From Hyphomicrobiaceae bacterium (lineage in GTDB: Bacteria > Pseudomonadota > Alphaproteobacteria > Rhizobiales > Hyphomicrobiaceae), in the NCBI GenBank assembly GCA_008933705.1, contig WBUN01000036.1:1-48039 (forward strand): a stretch of 48,039 bases of DNA, read 5' to 3'. Within the stretch, counting starts at the first letter, position 1. Each line of letters opens with the position of its first letter. Position numbers and translations under genes: made by a program. This document shows, one piece after another, positions 35,400 through 45,000 of the stretch. The notes under the pieces are model-generated. The model did not search any database, was not told the DNA's origin, and saw only the letters and a program-made list of their open reading frames with translations.

Positions 35400-36401
35400 G
35401 TGCCCATGCCTTCCATCCTCGAGGACCGCCTCACACTGCCTGTCATCGCGGCGCCGCTCTTCATCGTGTCGGTGCCCGAGCTCGTCATCGCGCAGTGCAA
35501 GGCGGGTATTGTCGGCTCCTTTCCCGCCCTCAACGCGCGGCCGAAGGAGCTGCTGGAGGAGTGGATCGTCGCGATCAAGAGCGAGCTCAGCGCCTATCAG
35601 AAAGCCCATCCCGGCCGGCGCGTTGCCCCGTTCGCGGTCAATCAGATTGCGCACGCCTCCAACGACCGGCTGGAGCATGACGTTGAGGTGTGCGTCAAGC
35701 ATCGGGTGCCGATCATGATCACGAGCCTGCGCGCGCCGGCCGGTGTCGTGAAGGCCGCCCATTCCTATGGCGGCATCGTGCTGCACGACGTCATCAACCT
35801 GCGTCACGCCATGAAGGCTGCGGAAGAGGGCGTCGACGGGCTCATTCTGGTGTGCGCAGGAGCCGGCGGGCATGCCGGCACGCTCAGTCCGTTTGCACTT
35901 CTGGGCGAGGTACGGCAGAGGTTCCCGGGCACCATCGCACTCTCGGGCGCGATCGCCAACGGCGCCAGCATCCTTGCGGCGCAGGCCATGGGCGCCGACC
36001 TGGCCTACATCGGCACCCGGTTCGTCGCCACCCATGAGGCCAATGCGCAGCCCGAATACAAGAAGATGCTGGTCGACGCGGCGGCGAGCGACATCGTGTA
36101 CAGCTCGCTCTTCAGCGGCGTGCACGGCAACTATCTGGCACCCAGCATCACGGCCGCCGGCCTCGACCCCAGGAATTTGCCCGAAGGCGACAAGTCGAAA
36201 ATGAGCTTCGGCTCCGGCGGCAGCAGCAAGAGCAGGGTCTGGCGCGACATATGGGGAGCGGGGCAGGGCGTCGGCAGCATTGCCGACGTGCCGAGCATCG
36301 CCGAGTGCGTGGCACGCCTGCGCCGGGAGTACGTGGCAGCCTTCGCCGAGCTTGCCAGCCGCAACCTTGTGGGCGTGGCGCAGGCCGCGGCTGCGGAGTA
36401 G
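35400..36401 (+). CDS. nitronate monooxygenase (2-nitropropane dioxygenase family)
   Basis: The 333-residue FMN-dependent TIM-barrel enzyme oxidises alkyl nitronates to carbonyl compounds and nitrite. Motifs of the family are PVIAAPLFIVSVPELVIAQ at the N-terminus, LVCAGAGGHAGTLSPF with the likely catalytic His, SGAIANGASILAAQAMGADL, and YIGTRF for phosphate binding. The start is a GTG at 35400, with AGGAGA nine bases upstream. It lies between the binding protein and the second CoA ligase. The class shared with FabK-like reductases cannot be fully excluded, but the GAGGHAG motif favours nitronate oxidation. Removal of a nitro group from an imported compound would fit. Confidence 0.88.
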   Translation: MPMPSILEDRLTLPVIAAPLFIVSVPELVIAQCKAGIVGSFPALNARPKELLEEWIVAIKSELSAYQKAHPGRRVAPFAVNQIAHASNDRLEHDVEVCVKHRVPIMITSLRAPAGVVKAAHSYGGIVLHDVINLRHAMKAAEEGVDGLILVCAGAGGHAGTLSPFALLGEVRQRFPGTIALSGAIANGASILAAQAMGADLAYIGTRFVATHEANAQPEYKKMLVDAAASDIVYSSLFSGVHGNYLAPSITAAGLDPRNLPEGDKSKMSFGSGGSSKSRVWRDIWGAGQGVGSIADVPSIAECVARLRREYVAAFAELASRNLVGVAQAAAAE

Positions 36402-36439
36402 CCTCTCCAGGCCCATCGTGGCACGCACGCGGAGGACGC

Positions 36440-37963
36440 ATGCTCTTCAGCGGTGACCGCAAGGTCGACTACGCCAGCCTGGAGAAGACGATCGCAAAGG
36501 CGATCACCGGCTTCGCGAAGCTCGGCCTCCGCCCGGGCAGCGCGGTCGCGCTCATGCTGCGCAATGACATCGCCTTCTTCGAAGCCGCAGCCGCCATCAA
36601 TGGCGCCGGGGCCAACACGGTCCCGATCAACTGGCATCTCAAGGCGGCCGAGGCGGGCCACATACTGCGCGATTCCGGCGCTTCGGCTTTGGTGTGCCAT
36701 CGGGATCTCCTGCCGCAGATCGCCGGTGAGGTCCCCCGAGGTCTTCCGACCTTCATTGTCGAGACGCCTCCTGAAATCGCACGCGCTTACAATACTGGTC
36801 CCGCACCGAACATCGACCAGATCGAGTCGTTGCCATGGTCGGAGTGGGTGCAGACACACCAACCCTCCGAGGCGCCGCAGGGGCGCGGCGGCTCGATGAT
36901 CTATACCTCGGGCACGACGGGGACGCCGAAAGGGGTGGTGCGCCCGAGACCCGGCCCTGCGCAGCTGGCGGCCATGGATCGTGTCAGCGCCATCACGTAC
37001 GGGCTGAAGCCGGATGACGACATCGTCGTGCTGATGAACGGCCCGATGTATCACTCGGCTCCCTACTCCTACGCCATGCTCGCCTTCCGGCACCGGTGCA
37101 GCATCGTGCTCCAGCCCCGCTTCGAGCCGGAGGACCTGCTGCGGCTGATCGAGAAGCATCGCGTCACCCACATGCACATGGTGCCGACCATGTTCGTGCG
37201 CCTGCTTCGGCTGCCCGATGAGGCCAGGCGCCGCTATGATCTGTCCTCGCTGCGGTTCGTCGTGCACGGCGCTGCGCCTTGTCCACCCGAGGTGAAGCAG
37301 GCGATGATCCGGTGGTGGGGACCGGTGATCAACGAGTACTACGGCTCGACGGAAACCGGCATTCCGGTCTGGCATTCCTCCGAGGAGGCGCTGCGCAAGC
37401 CCGGCACCGTCGGCCGCGTTATCGAGGGCGGCATCGTCCGCATCTTCGATCCCGAAGGTCGCGCCCTGCCGCCGGGCGAGATCGGCGAGATCTATGTTCG
37501 CCAGACTGCGCTTCTCGACTTCACCTATCACGGCAATGCGGCAGCACGCGCCGAGGTGGGCCGCGAGGGGCTCGTGACCGTTGGCGACGTCGGCTACCTC
37601 GACGAGGACGGCTACCTGTTCCTCAGCGACCGCAAGCGCGACATGGTCATTTCCGGCGGCGTGAACATCTACCCGGCAGAGATCGAAGCCGTGCTGATCA
37701 CCATGCCCGGGGTTCGCGACTGCGCCGTGTTCGGTATTCCGGACGAGGAGTACGGCGAACGGCTATGCGCCTGCATCGAAGCCGAGACGGGCAGCTCCAT
37801 CGACGCAGCAGCCGTGCAAGAATTTATCGGCACGAGGCTGGCCAACTACAAGGTACCGAGGCTTGTGCGCTTCCTGGACGCGCTGCCGCGCGAGGACAGC
37901 GGCAAGATCTTCAAGCGGCGCCTGCGCGAGCCGTACTGGCAAGGTCGGACACGACAGACTTGA
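36440..37963 (+). CDS. acyl-CoA synthetase / AMP-dependent ligase (second copy)
   Basis: The 507-residue ligase has the P-loop MIYTSGTTGTPKGVV at about 152-166. YYGSTETG is the A5 motif. GLVTVGDVGYLDEDGY and LSDRKRDMVISGGVNIYPAE follow, with the catalytic Lys in REDSGKIFKRRL. GGAGG lies just before the ATG at 36440. The N-terminus is a little shorter than in the first copy, which is common in bile-acid/steroid and aryl acid ligases. It differs clearly from the first ligase, so the two probably activate different acids or successive intermediates. It ends the island. Confidence 0.92.
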   Translation: MLFSGDRKVDYASLEKTIAKAITGFAKLGLRPGSAVALMLRNDIAFFEAAAAINGAGANTVPINWHLKAAEAGHILRDSGASALVCHRDLLPQIAGEVPRGLPTFIVETPPEIARAYNTGPAPNIDQIESLPWSEWVQTHQPSEAPQGRGGSMIYTSGTTGTPKGVVRPRPGPAQLAAMDRVSAITYGLKPDDDIVVLMNGPMYHSAPYSYAMLAFRHRCSIVLQPRFEPEDLLRLIEKHRVTHMHMVPTMFVRLLRLPDEARRRYDLSSLRFVVHGAAPCPPEVKQAMIRWWGPVINEYYGSTETGIPVWHSSEEALRKPGTVGRVIEGGIVRIFDPEGRALPPGEIGEIYVRQTALLDFTYHGNAAARAEVGREGLVTVGDVGYLDEDGYLFLSDRKRDMVISGGVNIYPAEIEAVLITMPGVRDCAVFGIPDEEYGERLCACIEAETGSSIDAAAVQEFIGTRLANYKVPRLVRFLDALPREDSGKIFKRRLREPYWQGRTRQT

Positions 37964-38019
37964 TTGCCGGACGGCACCATGCAGCAGGAAGCGTCCTTGG
38001 AGGCGACGGCGCGCCTTGC

Positions 38020-38330
38020 TCAGACGTCGCTCTGATAATCGGCGTAGGCGTTGTACACGCTCTCGATGTGCTTGCGCATGGCGGCCGACGCAGCCTTCGG
38101 GCTGCCCTGAACTATGGCGTCGAGTACAAGCTCGTGCTCTGCATGCGACTTGTCGAGGCGTCCGACAGTGCGGAATTGCACTCGGCTGAACGGCGCGATG
38201 CGCCCTCGCGTTTCGGCGCCCAACCAGCTGGCATCACAAGGAACGAACGGGACAAGGATGTCTCGTGCGGGCGAGCGCGTGAGCTTGGCAAGAATGCTCG
38301 CGCGCCCACCGCCGGAACCTCCCTACACAG
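38020..38330 (-). pseudogene. GntR-family regulator remnant (FCD effector-domain end only)
   Basis: An open minus-strand frame of about 100 codons has no usable start and ends at 38020. Its sequence matches the C-terminal end of an FCD ligand-binding domain: APFSRVQFRTVGRLDKSHAE, then HELVLDAIVQGSPKAASAAM and RKHIE. The N-terminal winged helix and first half of the effector domain are missing. The frame opens at a stop near 38330, beside the 3' end of the Crp/Fnr gene. The 5' half has been lost and replaced at that junction. Confidence 0.75.
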
Positions 38331-39021
38331 CCGGATCGTCGATCAGCGGATCGGGCCTGGCGAAGGCCTTGAGGGCTTCGATATCTCGAATGTCGATGAT
38401 CGAGCCGCGCACGTGCACACCGACCCTGGCGAGCTCGGCCAAGTTGCGCGACAGGTTTTCAGGGCGCATGCCGAGCAGGTTGGCGAGCACCTTCTTCTCG
38501 ATCGGCAACTTGAACGAGCCGGTTCGTCCCATTTGCTCGTCATGGGCGATGATCCAGTTGGCAAGCCGCTCGAGGCTCGTGCGAAGGCGCTGATTCTTGA
38601 GGTCCTTGACAAGGTTGCGGTAGCGAAAGGCCAGCTCCGCGACGACGGCGCGAGCAAAGGCAGGGTCCTTGTCGAACACATCCCGGACGGCTTGCGCCGG
38701 TATCAGCACCACGACCGACGGCTCCACGGTGCGGGCTGATTTCAGATAGAGCTGATCAAGCACCACAGCGGCGAGAATGAACGCGCTCGGCGGCTTGAGA
38801 AGGGAGAGCGTGGTCGCCCGATCTGCGCTCTCGGAAAAGAACTCCACCGACCCCTGCACCAGCACGTGCAGGAAGTCGGGCCGCTCGCCCTCGTGGATAA
38901 GCACCACCCCTTGGGGAAACCGCTGCAGGTATCCCGCTCCGATCAGGGCCTCGAAGTGCGCATCCTGCATGCCGCCGAACAGCGGCAACGCGCGCACGAT
39001 TTCGGCGTCGGTGGCTCTCAT
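38323..39021 (-). CDS. Crp/Fnr-family regulator, DNR/NarR-like
   Basis: The 232-residue protein has an N-terminal cyclic-nucleotide-binding-type barrel (about 10-125) and a dimer helix. A C-terminal winged helix includes VLANLLGMRPENLSRNLAEL as the recognition region. The N-terminus has no Cys cluster, so it is not an Fe-S FNR. Heme-dependent DNR or NarR-type sensing of nitric oxide or nitrate is more likely from context. The start at 39021 omits 24 hydrophobic residues encoded upstream. It is divergent from narK with two TTGAT-type boxes between them, and probably controls the nitrate genes. Confidence 0.88.
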   Translation of the reverse strand: MRATDAEIVRALPLFGGMQDAHFEALIGAGYLQRFPQGVVLIHEGERPDFLHVLVQGSVEFFSESADRATTLSLLKPPSAFILAAVVLDQLYLKSARTVEPSVVVLIPAQAVRDVFDKDPAFARAVVAELAFRYRNLVKDLKNQRLRTSLERLANWIIAHDEQMGRTGSFKLPIEKKVLANLLGMRPENLSRNLAELARVGVHVRGSIIDIRDIEALKAFARPDPLIDDPAV

Positions 39022-39057
39022 GACGAAAATCCAGCACCGGTCAAAGTGGCCAAGAAT

Positions 39058-39071
39058 TTGATAAATATCAA
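39058..39071. promoter_or_regulatory. perfect FNR/DNR box upstream of the Crp/Fnr gene
   Basis: TTGATAAATATCAA matches the TTGAT-N4-ATCAA consensus in every conserved position. It lies 37 bp upstream of the Crp/Fnr start, so it may serve autoregulation. Confidence 0.8.
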
Positions 39072-39174
39072 TTGAAAAGATGACCAGAAACAATTTTTGA
39101 ATGTACTATTAGCACGAAATGATTTGATTCAGTGCATTTTCCTTGCAGAGCAGCATTCGTGTCGCACTGCGAAG

Positions 39175-39188
39175 TTGATTTGCGTCAA
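39175..39188. promoter_or_regulatory. FNR/DNR-type box in the narK promoter
   Basis: TTGATTTGCGTCAA fits TTGAT-N4-(A/G)TCAA, the form seen for DNR/NNR-type sites. It ends 75 bp before the narK ATG. A half-site TTGAT occurs at 39124. Anaerobic or NO-responsive control of the nar operon is inferred. Confidence 0.75.
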
Positions 39189-39263
39189 TGTTGGTGCTTC
39201 CCCCCAGGAATACTCGAAGGCGCCGAGAAATTCATCGGTGCTCCGGGACGGGGAAAGCAATCC

Positions 39264-42011
39264 ATGAACGATGTGACGGGCATCCGGCAGAGCGACCAAA
39301 GCCGCGCTCTGTGGCTCTCCACGATTGCGTTCACTATTTGTTTCGCGGTGTGGACCATCTTCTCGATCATCGGCGTCCAGATCAAGAAGGATCTGGGACT
39401 GAACGATACCCAGTTCGGCCTTCTTGTCGGCACGCCCATCCTTACCGGCTCGCTGATCCGCCTGATGCTCGGCATATGGACCGACCAGTACGGGGGACGC
39501 ATCGTCTACACGGCCGTCATGCTGTCGGCCGCGGTCGCCACTTGGCTGCTGACCTTCGCCTACGACTACCCGACATTCCTGCTCGCCGCGCTCGGCGTCG
39601 GCATCGCCGGCGGCTCGTTTGCCGTCGGTATCGCCTACGTGTCCAGGTGGTACCCCAAGGAGAAACAGGGGACCGCACTCGGCGTGTTCGGCGCCGGCAA
39701 CGTCGGCGCGGCGGTCACCAAGTTCATCGCCCCGTTCATCATGGTCGCCTACGGCTGGAAGGCGGTCGCCAACATCTGGGCGGTGGCCATCGCCGTGATG
39801 GCCGTCGTCTTCTGGCTCGCCACCAAGGATGACCCGCAGCTCGAGGCCCGGCGCCGCGCCGGCGTGAAGCCCGATTCGCTCTGGACCATGATCGAGCCGC
39901 TCAAGAACGTGCAGGTGTGGCGCTTCTCGCTCTACTACTTCTTCGTGTTCGGCGCATTCGTGGCGCTTGCGCTGTGGCTGCCGCGCTACCTGATCGGCGT
40001 CTACGATCTCGACATCACCACCGCCGGCATGATCGGCGCATTCTACTCCGTTCCCGCCAGCCTCTTCCGCATCTACGGCGGGGTGCTCTCCGACAAGTAC
40101 GGCGCGCGCCGCGTCATGTACTGGACGTTCGGCGTGTCGGTGGTCGCCTGCTTCATCCTTTCCTATCCGCCGACCACCTACATCGTGCAAGGCATCCGCG
40201 GGCCGATGAGCTTCCGCCTCGAGACCGGCCTCCTCGCCTTCACCGTGATCGTGTTCATCCTCGGCTTCTTCATGAGCCTGGGCAAGGCTGCCGTCTACAA
40301 GCACATCCCCGTCTACTATCCGCAGCATGTCGGCTCAGTCGGCGGCGTGGTGGGCCTCGTCGGCGGCCTCGGCGGCTTCGTCCTGCCGATCCTGTTCGGC
40401 GCACTCAACGACCTGACGGGCGTGTGGCAGAGCTGCTTCATGGCGCTGTTCGCCGTCGCCGGTCTGGCGCTGGTGTGGATGCACGTCTCCATCAGAGCCA
40501 TGGAGCGCGAGGCGCTCGGACCGGAGCTCAAGAAGCTGCCCGAGCTGCCGGAGATGCAGGAGATCCATGGGCCGAGGCAGGTCGGCGTGTTGGGTCCGCA
40601 CCTCATCGAGGACTGGCGCCCCGAGGACAAGGAGTTCTGGGACACCAAGGGCCGTGCCATCGCCCGCCGCAATCTGCTGATCTCGATACCGGCACTGCTA
40701 CTGTCGTTCGCGGTGTGGATGGTGTGGTCGGTCGTCGTGGCCAAGCTGCCGTCGATCGGCTTCACCTACAGCACCGACCAGCTCTTCTGGCTGGCGGCGC
40801 TGCCCGGCCTGTCCGGCGCCACGCTGCGCATCTTCTACTCGTTCATGGTGCCGATCTTCGGCGGCCGCCTGTGGACCACGTTGACCACATGGTCGCTGAT
40901 CATCCCGGCGCTCGGCATCGGCATGGCCGTGCAGAACCCGGACACCCCCTACTGGCTGTTCCTGGCGCTGGCGCTGCTGTGCGGCTTCGGAGGCGGCAAT
41001 TTCGCATCCTCGATGTCGAATATCTCCTTCTTCTTCCCCAAGGCCGAGAAGGGCAATGCGCTGGCGCTGAACGCCGGGCTCGGCAATCTCGGCGTCAGCG
41101 TCGTGCAGTTCGTCGTGCCGCTCATCATCACGGCCGGCGTGTTCGGCTGGTTCGGCGGCGCACCGGTGATGATCAAGGAGGCCGGCAAGGAGGTGCCGCT
41201 GTGGCTGCAGAACGCCGGCTACGTTTGGGTGCCGTTCATTGCAGCAAGCGCCTTTGCGGCCTGGTTCGGCATGAACGACCTCGCCTCGGCCAAGGCCTCG
41301 TTCGCCGAGCAGGCGGTGATCTTCCAGCGCCAGCACAACTGGATCATGTGCTGGCTGTACACTGGAACCTTCGGCTCGTTCATCGGTTACTCGGCGGGTT
41401 TCCCGCTGCTTGCCAAGACGCAGTTCCCGGAGGTCAACGCCCTGGCCTATGCCTTCCTCGGGCCCCTCGTCGGCGCGGTGTCGCGCTCGATGACGGGATG
41501 GATATCGGACCGGTACGGCGGCGGCCGCGTGACCTTCTGGGTGTTCGTCGGCATGGCCGTCGGCGTGGCCGGTGTCCTCTACTTCCTCGGCATCAAGAGC
41601 TGGCCCGGCTTCTTCGCCATGTTCCTGTTCCTCTTCTTCGTGAGCGGCGTGGGCAATGCGTCCACCTTCCAGATGATCCCCGCCATCATGCGCAAGGAGA
41701 TGGATCGCCTGATGCCGGAAGGCGACGCGGCCGCGCGCGTGCGGCAGTCTGAAAAGGAAAGCGCCGCCATCATCGGCTTCAGCTCGGCCATCGCCGCCTA
41801 TGGTGCGTTCTTCATCCCGAAGAGCTACGGCACCTCGATCAGCATGACAGGAGGGCCGCAGGCAGCGCTGTGGGGCTTCCTCATCTTCTATCTGAGCTGC
41901 ATCGCCATCACCTGGTGGTTCTATACCCGGCGCGGCGGGCTGCTGCGTGACATCGAGAGGGGCGGACCATCGCCTTCCTCGCGTACGCCCGCCGCTCAGC
42001 CAGCCGCATGA
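39264..42011 (+). CDS. narK: fused nitrate/nitrite transporter NarK1-NarK2
   Basis: The 915-residue protein joins two complete 12-helix major facilitator transporters. The first half (about 1-430) begins LWLSTIAFTICFAVWTIFS and has RLMLGIWTDQYGGR. The second (about 470-900) begins LLISIPALLLSFAVWMVWSV and has GGGNFASSMSNISFFFPKAEK, the nitrate signature. The halves are joined by a charged linker (about 430-470). In Paracoccus-type fusions the first part is a nitrate/proton symporter and the second a nitrate/nitrite antiporter. That assignment is carried over by family. It lies 13 bp upstream of narG and downstream of a DNR-type box. Confidence 0.95.
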   Translation: MNDVTGIRQSDQSRALWLSTIAFTICFAVWTIFSIIGVQIKKDLGLNDTQFGLLVGTPILTGSLIRLMLGIWTDQYGGRIVYTAVMLSAAVATWLLTFAYDYPTFLLAALGVGIAGGSFAVGIAYVSRWYPKEKQGTALGVFGAGNVGAAVTKFIAPFIMVAYGWKAVANIWAVAIAVMAVVFWLATKDDPQLEARRRAGVKPDSLWTMIEPLKNVQVWRFSLYYFFVFGAFVALALWLPRYLIGVYDLDITTAGMIGAFYSVPASLFRIYGGVLSDKYGARRVMYWTFGVSVVACFILSYPPTTYIVQGIRGPMSFRLETGLLAFTVIVFILGFFMSLGKAAVYKHIPVYYPQHVGSVGGVVGLVGGLGGFVLPILFGALNDLTGVWQSCFMALFAVAGLALVWMHVSIRAMEREALGPELKKLPELPEMQEIHGPRQVGVLGPHLIEDWRPEDKEFWDTKGRAIARRNLLISIPALLLSFAVWMVWSVVVAKLPSIGFTYSTDQLFWLAALPGLSGATLRIFYSFMVPIFGGRLWTTLTTWSLIIPALGIGMAVQNPDTPYWLFLALALLCGFGGGNFASSMSNISFFFPKAEKGNALALNAGLGNLGVSVVQFVVPLIITAGVFGWFGGAPVMIKEAGKEVPLWLQNAGYVWVPFIAASAFAAWFGMNDLASAKASFAEQAVIFQRQHNWIMCWLYTGTFGSFIGYSAGFPLLAKTQFPEVNALAYAFLGPLVGAVSRSMTGWISDRYGGGRVTFWVFVGMAVGVAGVLYFLGIKSWPGFFAMFLFLFFVSGVGNASTFQMIPAIMRKEMDRLMPEGDAAARVRQSEKESAAIIGFSSAIAAYGAFFIPKSYGTSISMTGGPQAALWGFLIFYLSCIAITWWFYTRRGGLLRDIERGGPSPSSRTPAAQPAA

Positions 42012-42024
42012 TTGGGGACAACAG

Positions 42025-45000
42025 ATGAGCCATTTCCTCGACCGCCTCACCTTCTTCAAGCGCATCGAAGGCGAGTTCGCCGACGGTCACGGCATCACCA
42101 CGCGCGAGGACCGACGCTGGGAGGACGGCTACCGCAAGCGCTGGCAGCACGACAAGATCGTGCGCTCCACGCACGGTGCCAACTGCACCGGCTCGTGCTC
42201 CTGGAAGATCTACGTGAAGGGCGGCATCGTCACCTGGGAGACGCAGCAGACGGACTATCCGCGCACCAGGCCCGACCTGCCCAACCACGAGCCGCGCGGC
42301 TGCTCGCGCGGTGCGAGCTATAGCTGGTATCTCTATTCCGGCAACCGCGTGAAATACCCGCTGGTGCGCTCGCGGCTGCTCAAGCTGTGGCGCCAGGCGC
42401 GGGCGGTGAGAACGCCCGTCGCAGCCTGGGCATCGATCGTGGAGAGCCCCGAGAAGCGCGCCGCCTACACCAGGAAGCGCGGCCTCGGCGGCTTCGTGCG
42501 CGCGACCTGGGATGAGGTGACGGAGATCATCGCCGCCGCCAACGCCTACACCGCCAAGACCTACGGCCCCGACCGCGTCATCGGCTTCTCGCCGATCCCG
42601 GCCATGTCGATGGTGAGCTATGCCGCCGGCTCGCGCTATCTCTCTCTGCTCGGCGGCGTCGCCATGTCGTTCTACGACTGGTACTGCGATCTGCCGCCGT
42701 CCTCGCCGCAGACCTGGGGCGAGCAGACCGACGTGCCCGAGAGCGCCGACTGGTACAACTCCGGCTTCCTCATCCTGTGGGGCTCCAACGTGCCGCAGAC
42801 GCGCACGCCGGATGCCCACTTCTATACCGAGGTCCGCTACAAGGGCGCCAAGAGCGTCGTCATCTCGCCCGACTACTCGGAAGCCTCGAAATTCGCCGAC
42901 CTGTGGATCTCGGTGAAGCAGGGCACCGACGCGGCGCTGGCCATGGCCATGGGCCACGTGATCCTGCGCGAGTTCCACATCGACCGTAAGGCCAAGTACT
43001 TCGAGGACTACGTCCGCCAGTACACCGACATGCCCATGCTGGTGCGCCTGGTGAAGCAGGGCGACCGTCTGGTGCCGGATCGCCTGCTGCGCACGTCGGA
43101 CTTCGAGGGCGCGCTCGGCGAAGGCAATAACGCCGAGTGGAAGACCGTCGCCTACGACGAGACCTCGGGCAGCATCGTCGTTCCGCACGGCTCGGTGGGG
43201 TTCCGCTGGGGCGAGAAGGGCAAGTGGAACCTGGAGGAGAAGAGCTCGACCGGGGCGGCCACCAAGCTGCGGTTGTCGCTTGCCGACATCAAGGATGAGT
43301 TCGCGGCTGTCGCCTTCCCCTATTTCGGCAACCGCGAGCACGACCATTTCGCCGGCACGGACCACCCGGACGTTCTCGTCCGCAATGTCCCGGCCAAGCG
43401 CGTCAAGCTGAAGGAGGGCGAGGCGCTGGTTGCCTCCGTGTTCGACCTCTTCGTCGCCAACTATGGCGTGGACCGCGGCTTCGGCGGCGCGCACGTCGCC
43501 AAATCGTACGACGAGAACGTGCCCTATACGCCGGCATGGGCGGAGAAGATCAGCGGCGTGCCGCGCGACCAGATCATCCAGGTCGCACGCGAGTTCGCCT
43601 TGAACGCCGAGAAGACCAAGGGCCGCTCGATGGTGATCATCGGCGCGGCGATGAACCACTGGTTCCATTGCGACATGAACTATCGCGGCGTCATCAACAT
43701 GCTGGTGATGTGCGGCTGCGTCGGCCAGTCGGGCGGCGGCTGGTCGCACTATGTCGGCCAGGAGAAGCTGCGGCCGCAGTCGGGCTGGCTGCCGCTCGCC
43801 TTCGCGCTCGACTGGAGCCGCCCGCCGCGCCAGCAGAACTCCACCTCTGCCTTCTACGCCCACACCGACCAGTGGCGCTACGAGACGCTCGATGTCGGCG
43901 AGATCGTCTCTCCCACCGCGCCGGCAGGGCCGTGGGACGGCGCGCTCATCGACTACAACGCGCGCGCCGAGCGCATGGGCTGGCTGCCGTCAGCACCGCA
44001 GCTCGAGACCAATCCGCTCGAGGTGGCCAAGCAGGCGGCGGCTTCCGGCAAGGAGGCCAAGGACTACGTGGCCGACGCCCTCAAATCGGGCGCGCTCAAG
44101 ATGTCCTGCCACGACCCCGACAACCCGAGGAACTGGCCGCGCAACATGTTCGTATGGCGCTCCAACCTGCTCGGCTCATCGGGCAAGGGCCACGAGTATT
44201 TCCTCAAGCACCTGCTCGGCACGACGCACGGCGTGATGGGCAAGCAGCTCGGCGAGATGGGCGCCCAGAAGCCGACGGACGTCGTCTGGCACGAGAAGGC
44301 GCCCGAAGGAAAGCTCGACCTGCTCGTCACGCTCGACTTCCGCATGTCGACCACGTGCGTCTACTCCGACATCGTGCTGCCGACCGCCACCTGGTACGAG
44401 AAGAACGACCTCAACACCTCCGACATGCATCCCTTCATCCATCCGCTGACCGGTGCCGTGGACCCGGTGTGGGAGGCCAGGAGCGACTGGGAGATCTACA
44501 AGGCGATCGCCAGGAAGTTCTCCGAGGTCGCGCCCGAGGTGCTGGGTGTCGAGAAGGACGTTGTCCTCACCCCCATCCTGCACGACACCCCGGCCGAGAT
44601 CGCGCAGGCTCTCGACGTCAAGGACTGGAAGCGCGGCGAATGCGAGCCGATCCCCGGCAAGACCATGCCGGCGGTCACCGTGGTCGAGCGCGACTATCCC
44701 AATCTCTACAAGCGCTTCACGGCGCTCGGGCCGCTCATGTCCAAGCTCGGCAACGGCGGCAAGGGCATGGCCTGGAACACCGAGCACGAGGTCGACTTCC
44801 TCAAGCGCCTCAACGGCGTGGTCACCGAGGAGGGCCCGACCAAGGGCATGCCCAGGATCGAGAGCGACATCGATGCGGCGGAGGTGATCCTGACGCTCGC
44901 GCCCGAGACCAACGGCGAGGTGGCGGTGAAGGCGTGGGATTCGCTGTCGAAGACGACGGGCCGCGACCACACGCATCTCGCCATCCCGAAGGAGGACGAG

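Noticed and set aside
41908-43863. Minus-strand open frame opposite narK and narG
   Set aside because: It is a shadow of conserved genes with no start signal or recognisable domain.
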